Program-made: the position numbers and the translations under genes
In this document: piece after piece, positions 47,401 to 62,400 of the stretch
How the letters are laid out: the number at the start of each line of letters is the position of its first letter
Position numbering within the stretch: position 1 is the first letter of the stretch
The notes under the pieces: model-generated
What the model saw: the letters and a program-made list of their open reading frames with translations, nothing else
Databases searched by the model: none
Told to the model about the DNA's origin: nothing
NCBI GenBank assembly: GCA_030159075.1
Contig: BROG01000073.1
Coordinates: forward strand, 186,001 to 250,000
Length of the DNA stretch: 64,000 bases
Origin: Atrina japonica
Lineage: Eukaryota > Mollusca > Bivalvia > Pterioida > Pinnidae
Direction: 5' to 3'

Positions 47401-50400
47401 CTTACAACTTGATATATAAGTTTTGTACTTTTAGTTGTGATGCAGTAGAATCGCCATCATTTGTGATAAGAGAAGGACAAAATTTGACGGTGAATCTGAC
47501 ATCCATTAGGTAAGAAGTCTATAGACACTTCAATATGGTACAGAATTAGCAAGAATGATGTATAACCAGAATCTCTCTGTGACTCTCTACCTCTTTTTAT
47601 GCTGAAATGGATTTAATATTTTTGTATCGTGGAAATCATTAATGTCCTGTTAATATTCATAAACTAGTGTGATGACTTGTCAAAATAATAACTATTCTAA
47701 TTTGTAATCATAAATCTGATTAGCTCAAGTTTTGAACAGAAAATACGATAATTTCATTAAATTTTTAATTATCGAAACTTGATTCAATGCCATTCTTGCA
47801 ATAAAACAATATTTTTTCCGCCACTATATTTTTAAGAACATTTCTATACAGTGAACCTGCTATACATCAACATTCATTATAATGGTATACTGTATACAGG
47901 GAAGTTTTCGCCCCTTTTTGCCTACATCATCAGTGGGTGAATTCAATACTGGTCGAATTCAAAATGGTAAAATCACCTATTTTTAATTATAAAAGTCTGG
48001 GCAAATCTAAAACGGGGCGAAACCGTTTGCATGTGCATTAGGGCCAAAATAACACAGAGCGAAAAAAAACCTGTATACAGTATTTGGTATTCGACAAGAA
48101 TTGTTCGGGAACAAATGTATATGTACATAAAAAGTACTCATTAAAAAGGAAAATTTGGTATCCGATTCTGACGTTAGATTCTGGGAACAAATGTACAAAA
48201 CTCAATGTAAATAAAATCTTTACAATGAAATAAACTTAGAACCCACTTGCTGATCCGGCTATTGTTATCAGTCGTGTTTTTCACGGTTGAGATCACAGGT
48301 AAAAATAATTGTCAATAAAACAATTACACCATCAATTGTTCTCTAATCTCCACTGACAGGTGATGGCCTAGGTGTCAACAATTAGCACTTGAATCATCCT
48401 TACCTGTACGTCAGTAGGCCTAATGTTTATAAACCATCAGTAGGTTTCATTAGAACTGAACCAACCGGAGGAGAAATACAAGTTAGGTACAAATTGAAAA
48501 AAAAGATTAATAAATAAAAAAAAAAAAATGCACACAGTTGACAAGTTCTGTTAAATTACATGTCTGTGCTCATATGGTTACAATGGAGTATCTTTAAATT
48601 ATATCAGTATTTGCAATAGCAGTAGACATTTTACTAAAACTTTATTTATGAAACACATTCCTAAGAAAATTTCATCAGCTATGTCTGCACTCTTTTATTT
48701 AAGCAATAAAGAATGTAACTCGGAATCAGGAGATATACCATTACATTCGGCATTTTGGGCATTTTGTACATGATTCATGCATTTACGACATCACCTATTT
48801 ATAACTGATTTTATGAAAAATTAATTGTTCTTCCATGTTTATATGATTAACCTGCAGAAATTTTATTTATATATTTTCATAGAGATATTAATGCTGTTGT
48901 AAGTTTATTGATTTGCATGTAAATATACATGTGTAAATTATACTCCAACTATGCTAACTATCAAATACCCATCACATCAAATTCGTTACAGTGACAAATT
49001 CGATATAACGTCATTCCTACATGGGAACAAATACGGTCATTGTAAAGAGGGTTCACTGTATACCACTATAGGTGATTGTGGTTAATGAAGCAGCTAATTG
49101 GTCACTATAAATCACCAGTGAAAAGCCAGATAGCAGTAGTAAGAACAGGTAATTAATTGAAGACTAGACAAAATAATTGTTAAATAAGAACTATTGTTCT
49201 GTTTTCTACTCACTGAAGATAAGTCTGTGATACCAAAGAACAGTAACTCCATTTCCCCCACGATACGGGAATTCAATTCATCGCCAAACTCAATATACTG
49301 CCATAATTTTTTAGTATCAAAAGGGGGGGGGGGGCATCAAGAATTGACTGTACATCTGTTTGCTCTTTTTTCATAAACTGCATGATTAGTATTTCACTTT
49401 TTAACGGATGTTGTAACTTTCCAGCCTCATTTCCATCCTGGTCCAACAAGAATGTATACAGGCTGTACTATTGTCTTGTCCAAATCTTGAGTTTCTGGAC
49501 ATCAGTGCATCGTGGGGAATGGCACATTTTCCAAACCAACAGCTGCCTGTATGTATGTGGTTTTGTTTGAGAAGTTTCTAAATAAATTCAGAGTTTTTGA
49601 TGTTCTATACCATAATACAGTTCTGTAATTAACACACTTTATAGAGAATTCGGCATGATTGTTTTTACTGGTGAGTCATCTGTGTATCATTCAAATTAAT
49701 GGCCAGTACTGGGTCGGTTGGTGCTTTGTTTGCCCTACAATAAATTTCATTAAGATAGAGACATAATCAGTTGAAGTGCCACAAATTTTGACCTCTGCTA
49801 TGGACTGATACTAATCCTGCGACGGTACTTATGTGCCGTGACTAATTTGACATGCAGTCTCCAATTTAAGTCTCATCCAAAGTACCGCTGACTTTTGCTT
49901 CTGATGTTAAGTTCTTGATAATGGAAAAGTTGCAATCTTTTGTATAAAAGACCAGGGTATGACCAGACACCTGGAATAAGGATAAATCTAGGATCTTGTC
50001 AGTCAAATGCTCTAACACTAGATTAATGCTAGTGGTATGGTACAATATGGACTTGCACCACCACTTATTGCCACTAGTGGTATGGTATAATATGTAGGCC
50101 CTACTTACTCCACCTCTGAATTACTGCAATTGGTATGGTATAAAGTGGACTTGCTCTGCCACTAACTTACCACTAGTGGTATAATAATGTGGACCTACTC
50201 TGCTACTGAATAACCAAGAGCAATATGGTATAATATGGACTTGCTCTGCCACTAATTTACCACTAGTGGTATGGTAATGTGGACTTGCTTTGCTTCTAAA
50301 TTACCAAGAGCAATATGGTATAATACGGACTTGCTCTAGCACTAGATCACCACTAGTGGTATGGTAATGTGGACTTGCTCTGCCACTAACTTACCACTAG

Positions 50401-53400
50401 TTGTATTGTATAATATGGACTTGCTCTGCCACTAAATTACCAAGGGCAATATGTATAATATGGACTTGCTCTGCCATTAACTTACCACTAGTAGTGTGGT
50501 ATAATATGGACTTGCTCTGCCACTAAATACCACTAGTGTTATGGTATAAGGTGGACTTGCTCTGCCACTAAATTACCAAGAGCATTATGGTATAATATGG
50601 ACTTGCTCTGCCACTAACTTACCACTAGTAGTGTGGTATAATATGGACTTGCTCTGCCACTAAATTACCTCTTATAAAGTGGACTTGCTCTGCCATTAGA
50701 TTACCACTTGTAGTATGGTATATTGTGGACTTTGATAAACCTCTTAGAATGACTATGGAACTCTATGGTGTTTCAAATGTGATGTAAAGGCTGATTTTTA
50801 TATTGTATTCCTCTGTTTATCTCTTTGTGGCACAATCAGTTTTTAGTCGTGATACATGTATAGAATATTTTTGAGTTGTAGTTTTGATTTATGCTTTTAA
50901 ACATTTTGATATTATACAACTGATGTAAGGGGATATTTTTGATACATTTATAATATGGTTCTATTTCACACAGATTTTCTATGGCCACCAGTTAGTGGTA
51001 AAAATACTGTCACCAATATATTTGTCTATTTTACAGTTTATTCACAAATAAAACTGCTGACTCATCTGATTGTTTATAATGTATAAAAAGTTCACAAAGT
51101 GATGACCCTGCTGACTCACAAGCCTAACATATGAGTAAGCATGCACTGTACTTTTTATCTATTTCAGGCAGAGTGTGGGCTAAACACATTGAAAACATTG
51201 ATCTTAAGAGAACTGATAGGTATGTTTTGTACAGTACTGCAACTATTGTGGAACCTCTTCTGTAAGATCATCCAATCTGCTGCAGAAATATGATCTTTCA
51301 AAAGATCTTTTACAAGATGTATTTTTTCTGTTTCTATGAACCATTACCAGTAAGAACATGTATGAACATCAAATCTTGACATTTCTCCTTCTGTGTGTGC
51401 TAAAGTAGACCTTTCCATTGATAATGCACATTTGTATTACAAAATAAAAACACAAACAGGAAATTTAACATTGTTTAACTAAACAGTATCAATTTGATTA
51501 TTGAAACAAAAGCAAAATGTATCATGCATGTGTGTTTGTGTTGTGTGTATGCATGCATGCACGCACTACTATACATATTTTGATCAGCAGAAAAGATGTT
51601 TTGTTTCAGATCTTTTAGAAATGGACTATTGATCTAGACTTTTTATTTAGTTTATTTTGTTTAACTTCATATTTTCATATTTAGTAGAAAATTAACTAAT
51701 TTCTTCCAGATATTGAAACTCTAGAGATTCCCGTTAGTCCCAGTCTAACGGTGGTTGATGTTACCCATTGTCATTCTTTACAGACTGTTAAACTACAAGC
51801 AACAAATTGTAAGTAGTTCTTATCAAATACAAATGACCTATCACCAAATGTCTGACACGTAGCTCTCAAAGTGCATTTTTGACGTAATTTGATTGTGATA
51901 ATCACTCAAATGTTTCATGGGCCATTTAATTGTGGCATCTTAAATTAATGGAAAAGTCTGCCAAAAGGTGTAGTGTTGGGGCTTTTGCAATTGGTCAATT
52001 AAAGCTCTATATGAAGAAACTGCAAAGCTTTGTATTACTAGCAAGTCCTAAGTCTATCCCAAAATTAACTTTTGATATGTGTGTGCAAGATTTTAAACAT
52101 CCTATGATGCACTCTCTAAAAAAGCCAGTGACATATCTAGTACATGTAGCTTCACTATACAAACTAAGATTGTTATAGCAATTAATTGGGATTAGATGTA
52201 TAACAACAGCAACTTCATAAGATTTTGTGCTAGAATTTTCTTACAAAAAGCATACCATGGTATACATAAAAATAACTAGTATTTATTAAATTGAATTGAA
52301 ATTTAATAGGATTAAAATTTTATCATAAATTTTGATATATGTATTTATTATGAGATTTAATTCTATGTAAATGATACGTCATGAAGAATGAGGCTATTGT
52401 TGTAAATTTTCTATATCCAGTTTTGTTATATTCAAAGTCATTTGTATACTGATACACCACATTTTGTCTTTCAGTGTCCACTTTTACAAGTGATAACAAC
52501 ATTATTTTGCACAAGCTAGAGTTATCTCCCTGCTGTCTGTCAAAACTGTCTCTACAGATGTCAGCACTGGAAGAATTTACTGTCAACAGTTCCTGTCTGG
52601 AGGAACTGCGGTTAAAACATTGCTATAGGTACATCAGAAATCATGTATTTGGAGTATTTATTGACCAAGAGTCTAGAGCATTGTGATATCACAATATCGG
52701 GTATGGAGGGTTTACACTGGGCCACAGTTTCTATGATCTCCAGGATATGAGAGAAGTGTGTTGAGCAGGAGGGGGGAGGGGGGGGGGATCAAACAGTGAC
52801 AATGTTGAGGGAACTTGATGAAATAGTGATGTTGATCATAGTGATCAGGGCAAATTTGATGGTCAAATATTTTATCCCAAATCTTGATAGAGCGTGATAG
52901 AAAAAGGAATCATATTGTGTAGCTTAACAGACAATACATTGACGGGAAAAGACTAGCAAAGGCTATTTAAACTACTCCAATGGCCATGTGTCTTATATAG
53001 ATAGGTCGACACCTACTCAGAGTGGAGTTTGTTCCCTTGACTCAACAGTACTGTCATGTAAAAACTAGATTGATGATCTCAATTTTCAAAAACAAATATT
53101 TTCAAATGAGGATTCTAAAAAACTATTATTAACAAAAAATAGCAAGCCTTCAGAATCCTTAGTACTTTTTTTTACTAATAGCAGAAATAATTGTCAACTT
53201 GTCAGCTATAAAGATGTGATGTAACAGACTTCCAGAACAGTTACTCTAACTTTCTGCAGTGGTAAGAACCCTCGGTTAACTTGGAAGCTTAATGTCTTTA
53301 CATTTAACTATGATTAACCCACCAGGTTACCTTTGCTTTCTTTATATATATCCCGTTGTGGCCTAAGTGGATGTACAGTAGGCCTAAATCGTAGGTCTTA

Positions 53401-56400
53401 GCATGAATTTGATGAATGTGAGAGATCTGAACAGAACCTAACAGAACATGATAGCATATTGTGTTGATTGTATGAGAATGCACATGTCATGAAGATCAGG
53501 ATATGGATTGCATTATAACAAAATGTTACAGATTCTTAAAAATGTACTGAGAGTTTAGGAGAGTACATCAAAGGAAAATCCATACAATAAGTTAGGAAGC
53601 TCCTTGCTTTTTTGATTTATGAAAATTGTTGACATCGTGACCTAGTGTAAACCTAGCATTACCACCAGTCAATGCTTGCTTCAAGACAATGATTTGTCCG
53701 TAAGATGATTAATATATTACCATGCAGATTAACTGTAATAAGGTTGTCTCCTTAACCAGTAGATACTTTAAAACCTATAGAAACTACACCATTTTAGTGT
53801 ATGATAGATTTGATTATTTCCCTGTGTTTGTCATAAAGTTTGTTATTGGTTGATTTATAAGTCGTTTATATTGATCTTATCAAGTACATGTCTATCTCCA
53901 GTATTATCACCCAATTTCTTACTGATTTTTGTGACTGAGCATTGTGGTTCATAGTCATCATTATATGGTTTTATTAGCTTACTGTAGTCATTCTCAGCTA
54001 TCAGTTACAGGTCTACCAAGGTAAAGTGACACATCAAGATTCTATTGAAAACCAAAACAATACAGATTCAATTTTAAAAAATAGGTTGTACAGATAAAAC
54101 ATATTACCTTGCTTTAACTTGATGCATTACTGAAGCTGTAATATTTGTGTGTCAACAAGAAGCCTGTCATTTCTGTTGTGATTTAAGGTAGACTCGTTGT
54201 GTTTGTGCCAATTTACCTTGGTAGACCTATACTGTTGTTCAATAGATAAGAGTATCCAGAGCTGTTGAAGTCTGTTGGACTTGCCAGCAAGACTGACGAA
54301 AATCGTCGAAGCAATTTTGACACGTTGTATTTTTTTTTTAACCCTTTCACTTCTGAAACACCCAAAACCGCTTTCTAAAAAACCTCCCAAATCGCCTGCT
54401 AATATTCAGATGCAATATTACTGTAGCACCCAAAACTGCCCAATAGTACTTTCATTTTCAAAGGGCATATTCCAATGACTATTTTGAGAACGAAAGTCTC
54501 ACAGTATACAAGACTGCAAAGTGATATTCTGTTATGAAAATCATGGTTGATTACAATGAAAATACATGGCAATGTAGAGGGAAAATACAAACTGAACTGA
54601 AATAATTTGATCGACTCGCTGAATGACACTTTGCCATAATGTACATGGAGGACTACTTAAAGTATATTAGGGGAAATTTTACGTAGATTTGGACGAAGAA
54701 AATTACTTTAATCAGAGATTCACTATTTACCAACTTTAAACAAAATGATAGTGATGAAGTATTGAAGTCATTTCTATTGAAACAGTCAGTCATTTCAATG
54801 AAAGTTAGTATTAAAGTAGTCTTCCAAATTTTGTTTTAATTTTGCGATCCCGGGTCATGAATTAAACTGATACAAAACTTTTTCACAAATATTTCCAATC
54901 AATGCCATTTGTGTTTTGCTGTTACTAACAGTGTTAGGCCCCCCTCTGAGTGTCTAAGCGTAAAGTTTTATTGTGTCTGATTAGTGTCACCTGTGTGTTA
55001 ATCCCTGGCGAGTATCTAAATGTAATCATAAAAGTGTTTTAAAGATGCAGATAGTTTTGGGTACATTTCAATACAAAGACAGTTTGGTACACAATGTGAG
55101 CAAGATAACAGTGAGAAGGAGTGAGTGACAAGTGAGATTTTGTATGAAATGGAGATAGAAATATGAAAAAAGAAACATAAAACAGTTGGCTCTATATCAT
55201 TATTATTCATCTCAATTTCAAACAAAATTTATGGACTTGCTTTTTCGGACTGACAGATTTTCATTCAGGTTGACAGATTGTATAAGTTTGTCAGTCAAAA
55301 TGTCTGACAAGATATTGATGTTTTCAACAATAGCTCTGAGTATCATAGTTTATATTCTTCACTTGCAAATACGCTTACAATTCTATCGTTCACATTATCC
55401 ACTATCTGATATTATCTACTAGTACTGTAGTTCAAAGCAGTCACTCAGTGATTCATTAGTTTTGTTGTTCACATCCATGACTTTCAGATTTGAACAATAA
55501 TTAATCTTTATTTCTTAATTACAGATTAACGTCTGAGAATTTACAAACCGCTGTTGTGAATAAAGATAATCTCAAAACATTATCTGTGATTGGTTGTCCC
55601 AGAATACTTCCCAATGAAATAAATGATGTCATTTTGAAAGAGGTATTGTGCATTTTGTGTATTTGCAGCATTATCTGATTTTAAACAGAACTCATTGTAA
55701 CACTATAATTTTATCTATATTGGGTATTATCATTAATAAGAAGCTGGAAGTTTCAGCTTCAAGTTTTGCTATGACATACAATGTAGAAAGTCACTATTCT
55801 TTCACCAGGTACTCAGAAGTGAAATTCCATTAGTATGCGACTTAAAACCAAGCTTTCTAATTATGATATGTCAAGAATCCTCACTACTTTTGCAGAGTCT
55901 GTTGCACAACTCTAGATTTGTGACACTTTACCTGTAGCTTGTGGCATCTCCACAAGTCAAGATTTGTGACACTTTACCTGTAGCTTGTGGCATCTCCACA
56001 AGTCAAGATTTGTGACACTTTACCTGTAGCTTGTGGCATCTCCACAAGTCAAGATTTGTGACACATTTCCTGTAGCTTGTGGCATCTCCACAAATCAAGA
56101 TTTGTGACACATTTCCTGTAGCTTGTGGCATCTCCACAAGTCAAGATTTGTGACACTTTACCTGTAGCTTGTGGCATCTCCACAAGTCAAGATTTGTGAC
56201 ACATTTCTTGTAGTTTGTGGCATCTCCACAAGTCAAGATCTGTGACACATTTCCTGTAGCTTGTGGCATCTCCACAAGTCAAGATTTGTGACACTTTACC
56301 TGTACCTTGTAGCATCTCCACAATTCAAGATTTGTGACACATTTCCTGTAGCTTGTGGCATCTCCACAAGTCAAGATTTGTGACACATTTCCTGTCGCTT

Positions 56401-59400
56401 GTGGCATCTCCATACATGTAAAAAGTTGTTGGTCAGAGACGTAAAACAACTTTTAATACCATGCTGATTTACAATCAATCATCTGTAAATAAACTGGTCA
56501 TCTGTAAGTAAATTGGTCATCTGTAAGTTAACCAGTCATCTGTAAGTTAACCAGTCATCTGTAAGTAAACTGGTTATATGTAAGTAAACTGGTCATCTGT
56601 GAGTAAACTGGTCATCTGTAAGTTAACCAGTCATCTGTAAGTAAACTGGTTATATGTAAGTAAACTGGTCATCTGTGAGTAAACTGGTCATCTGTGAGTA
56701 AACTGGTCATCTGTAAGTAAAATGGTAATTTTTAATGATCAGCTGAGATTTTGAACTTATGATTTAAAGCTTGATGCTCTAACCACCAGCTTTGCAGATC
56801 CTTTGAAAAAAACAATTTTGGAAAATTATAACCAAAATATTTGACGCATAAATTTTACTCAAATAATTCTTCTTATCATTTTGCTTATTTTGGCTAGTCA
56901 GTGTAGTTAGATTGTAATGTATAGTATTGATAAACTTCTGTTTTGAAAATTTAAAGTAATTCATTGTGTAAAAATCAGTCATTGTATCACATCAAGATAT
57001 TTACATGTCTATTTTTATCCATCATTTATAAAGATGATATTGGTTCTACATCTTATAGCAGTACATGTAAATATTCTCATTTTTAAAATTTTATGTTAAC
57101 ATGGCTAATATCTTGATCACCATATCAAATTTTCCTTTATATACTATTAGGACAGGTTTGCTAATTACTAAAGTAGAACTTGGATGAGTCAAATTACTTG
57201 ACGTTTTGAATTACTGACAAAGTCCCCAGTAATTTTATTATTTAATGCTACTTATAAACATTTTGTATTCGAACTTTTATGAGTCCATTTCTCGATATTT
57301 CAAATAAATTTTGGGGCCCATTTCTGTAAAAACAAGGAGAATTCCTACAAATAATTCAAAGTAAAAATTTACATGTGTACAAAATCACCCCATGGTAATT
57401 CTTCTCTTGTTATAAACATCTTAATGTTTTAATTTCATGAAATTTAAGTTTATTTCAGCACTAATTATTAATTCTAATGACCTTATGTATCTGAAATGGT
57501 TTCAAAGCAGTATTATACTCCTTATGAACCTCTAAAACTAAACACATTATTCTCAACTACCATCCATGAGTCGATGTCCCAATTGTTTTGAACTTTCCTA
57601 GCTCATGGAAGTTTTACCGTGTTTTAATTGCTTTTGTTCATTTCATTCTTACAGTTTAATAATCTTGTAAATTTGACACTTCATCATGCTGTTAAAGAGA
57701 CCGGATACACTCCATGGAGTAATGTACAGATTGATTCCTCACGCCTAAATGATGTGAACTTTGGGGTCAGTAAACATGATTTTGAAACATTTTGATTGTA
57801 TTTTCTAAATAGACCTATATGCTTTTGCTGAATGAAAATGTATCTAGTTTTCAGACAATCCTTTCCTAGGAAATTCGGTCTATGGGTTATTGGAATTATA
57901 CTGCATGATAAAAAAAACACCCACCCACCCCTTCTTATGATACAAATGAGTTTAACATACCGTAAGGAAGATCATCAGATATAAAGTAAATAGTTGATAA
58001 CATACTATATGTCAGTCCTAATGTTGATCAAATTTTCAAATAGCAGTTACCGTATTTTACGGCCTATAGGTCGATATTATTTTTCTCCAAAGTTGTGACC
58101 TCGACCTATTCACCGCATCGACTTATCTTTAAAAAAAATAGTGAAATATTTAACTTGTATCTGCAATTCCTCATTTTAACATCGTAATTCAAAATTTTCC
58201 ACAGGATAATCTAGGGGCCTACTCCAAACACCCATTTGTATTTACACTTAATAGGACTATTAAATGTGACCTCGTGTGTGCGTAATGCACTGTGTTCATA
58301 ATCAAGTGACAAAATAATGATCTTTCAAGTTACAATATCATTGGGATTCAAGACTGTGTCAGAAACTGCGTAATAAAAATACATCGTTTACATTATATTT
58401 ATACCGGACAGTTTATACTTTTGAATGATTCCCTTATCTCGGCACCCCACTGTGAAGTTCAAGTCTTCATTCAGACTTTCAGGACACTACAAGCTGTGTT
58501 CACTGGAACGTGACCTTCAACTGATAAGGATCGCACGGCAGTCTTTGAAGTTGGGAAAGTTTTGGAAAAAGTGTTACATAAATTAATTGACACTAAACCT
58601 TGAGTATTTAATTGTTTGACAATTGCAGCAGCATAATAATTTTGGTCAATGTAAGGATAAAAAATGGATTGAGGACGCTTGGGTAAACAGCATAAAGAAT
58701 TTAATGATGATTTGACAGGTAACATAATTGCGATGCTTGTATACATAATCAGTACACACGAGTAATATAAGTGATGTTAAATATATATGTGATGCAACTT
58801 CTATGCTTTTTAATCACTCCTATTTAATACTGTACCATAAAATAGGCCGATCACTCTGATTATTTTAATAGGCTACCATCTTTTTAGCACCAGTTATTAA
58901 ATATAAATGATGCATTTTTGTGTTCTCCCATTCATGTTTCCATCTCTGCCGACATCGACCTGTCCTCCATTTCGACCTATCTAATACTTAATCCTGGAGT
59001 TTTGCCAAAAATCGGCCATTCGACCTATCCCCCATATCAACCTATAGGCCATAAAATACGGTACATGGAGTCTTTGACTTGGTCTTAGAACGCAGTCTGA
59101 CAATGGATACATTCAGAGGAAATTCATATATAAATGGAATACTGTGTAGGACAATAATACATAAAAGGAAAACATGAAAACCTACAAATGGAATTAGACA
59201 TAAAAACTTTACCTGCCTTGCCTCATTTTCAAAATTATTTGTCTGAGATACATATTTTTAGGTTACCATATAGCTTTGATTTTAATTTTAAATAGTTTAT
59301 TCTTTTACAAAGCATTGTGTTTTGGGTTTTCACTATGCTGGGGGTTCACTTTACTAGTGCCAGGTTTAAAATGTCCATTTGTATTCAATGATAAACTGTT

Positions 59401-62400
59401 ATTGCACTTTTTCATTTTCAAAATAAACAAAGTAAGGAAAAATTGGCTTTCTGAAAATTCATCAAACTGAGATAGATATGCTTAATTAGACCAACATAAG
59501 CATTAACCATTCTAGATCTATGTCCCTTGATTTTTTGGAAAATAGTCAAATATTTTAATATTTAAATGTACAATATGTAGTTGTTTAAGAATTAGTCAGA
59601 TCGTGTAATATGATGATATATGTATATAATTTTCCTTTGTGTGTAACTTTTCATATTCTTTTTCAGTCCTGTAATAACATTACATGTCTTCCTTTAAATA
59701 TTCCGACCCTCACGTCACTTCACATACTTGACTGCCGAGACATTACTGAGAGTGAACTTGTAGATGGCCTGCTGCATGGTAAAGAGGTAATGTTATTAAT
59801 GAATAAATAAGAGAGTTAAATGTCAATAGATAATTACTATCATTAGTCAATTGTTTCATCTGAAGTGCTCAAAAGACATAATGAAACGTAAATAAGACGT
59901 CAGATCCTAAATATCAAAATAGCTGTGTAATAAAAACCTTCACTCCAGAGGCATAACTCAGTTGAATAGCTTAACATTTATGACACTGACATAAAAACAT
60001 CAGACAAAAAAAACACTCTTTAAAAAAATATATCATCTTTGTGCATACCTGTGTTTTTGCTTCAGTTTATTTTTAAATATCACAGCTTTTTCACTTAAAT
60101 GAAGCTGTCACCAACTATAGAAGAAGCAGAGGGTTCTTTAACATCCCATGCATGACATAACATTGAACCTCACTTTTGTGTCACATCAGTTTTAACAAAA
60201 AGTTCTCTGCTTGTCAGTCTCTAGACCTCATGAGTAGTCTTATCCTGTGATAACCACCTCTAGACCCCATGAGCAGTCTTACCCTGTGATACCAACCTCT
60301 AGACCCAATGAGCAGTCTTACCCTGTGATAACCACCTCTAGACCCCATGAGCAGTCTTACCCTGTGATAACCACCTCTAGAACTCATGAGCAGTCTTACC
60401 CTGTGATAACCACCTCTAGAACTCATGAGTAGTCTTACCCTGTGATAACCACCTCTAGAACTCATGAGCAGTCTTACCCTGTGATAACCACCTCTAGAAC
60501 TCATGAGCAGTCTTACCCTGTGATAACCACCTCTAGACCCCATGAGCAGTCTTACCTTGTGATAACCACCTCTAGAACTCATGAGCAGTCTTACCCTGTG
60601 ATAACCACCTCTAGAACTCATGAGCAGTCTTACCCTGTGATAACCACCTCTAGAACTCATGAGTAGTCTTACCCTGTGATAACCACCTCTAGAACTCATG
60701 AGCAGTCTTACCCTGTGATAACCACCTCTAGACCCCATGAGCAGTCTTACCCTGTGATAACCACCTCTAGAACTCATGAGCAGTCTTACCCTGTGATAAC
60801 CACCTCTAGAACTCATGAGCAGTCTTACCCTGTGATAACCACCTCTAGACCCCATGAGCAGTCTTACCCTGTGATAACCACCTCTAGAACTCATGAGCAG
60901 TCTTACACTGTGATAACCACCTCTAGACCCCATGAGCAGTCTTACCCTGTGATAACCACCTCTAGAACTCATGAGCAGTCTTACCCTGTGATAACCACCT
61001 CTAGAACTCATGAGCAGTCTTACCCTGTGATAACCACCTCTAGAACTCATGAGCAGTCTTACCCTGTGATAACCACCTCTAGAACTCATGAGCAGTCTTA
61101 CCCTGTGATAACCACCTCTAGAACTCATGAGCAGTCTTACCCTGTGATAACCACCTCTAGACCCCATGAGCAGTCTTTTCCTGTGATAACCACCTCTAGA
61201 ACTCATGAGCAGTCTTACCCTGTGATAACCACCTCTAGAACTCATGAGCAGTCTTATCCTGTGATAACCACCTCTAGAACTCATGAGCAGTCTTACCCTG
61301 TGATAACCACCTCTAGAACTCATGAGCAGTCTTACCCTGTGATAACCACCTCTAGAACTCATGAGCAGTCTTACCCTGTGATAACCACCTCTAGAACTCA
61401 TGAGCAGTCTTACCCTGTGATAACCACCTCTAGACCCCATGAGCAATCTTTTCCTGTGATAACCACCTCTAGAACTCATGAGCAGTCTTACCTTGTGATA
61501 ACCACCTCTAGAACTCATGAGCAGTCTTACCCTGTGATAACCACCTCTAGAACTCATGAGCAGTCTTACCCTGTGATAACCACCTCTAGAACTCATGAGC
61601 AGTCTTACCCTGTGATAACCACCTCTAGAACTCATGAGCAGTCTTACCCTGTGATAACCACCTCTAGAACTCATGAGCAGTCTTACCCTGTGATAACCAC
61701 CTCTAGAACTCATGAGCAGTCTTACCCTGTGATAACCACCTCTAGACCTCATGAGCAGTCTTACCCTGTGATAACCACCTCTAGAACTCATGAGTAGTCT
61801 TTTCCTGTGGTAACCACCTCTAGATCTTGTGAGCAGTCTTACCCTGTGATAACCACCTCTAGAACTCATGAGCAGTCTTACCCTGTGATAACCACCTCTA
61901 GAACTCATGAACAGTCTTTTCCTGTGGTAACCACCTCTAGATCTTGTGAGCAGTCTTATCCTGTGATAACATCAAAAAATAATAAACAAGTAAAACAAAG
62001 AGTGATTTAAAACACATTAAACCCTTGGTCTGGACAAATCACTGTACTTATACATAAACTATTTTCTATATATTACAGATTCATCGAGCTAGGGGTATAG
62101 ATGGTCTGATAAAGGAAATATCTCCATGTCAATATTTCGCTAACAATAGTGGAGTGCCATGTCTGGAACATCTGGAATTTTCTCATTTACCAGGAATACA
62201 AGGAAATGCTTTATCTACTAACTTGAATGTATTTAGAAAATTGACAAAACTGGTCCTTAAACATTGTACATTCCTGTCTGTGTAAGTATACAGTTTTCTT
62301 ATATTTTACTCTATATATGCCCATCTTTGAACAGGATCAACATGTTGTATCAGGCATGTACTTCCATCTGTAATGCTTTGTCCAGCCTATAATTTCCTAT

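Noticed and set aside
60214..61908. A 564-codon minus-strand open frame and 373-codon plus-strand frame with 13-residue repeats
   Set aside because: Both strands are open at once because the 39-bp period is a multiple of three and the unit lacks stops. There is no non-repeat coding sequence, no exon structure, and it lies in an intron of the F-box gene.
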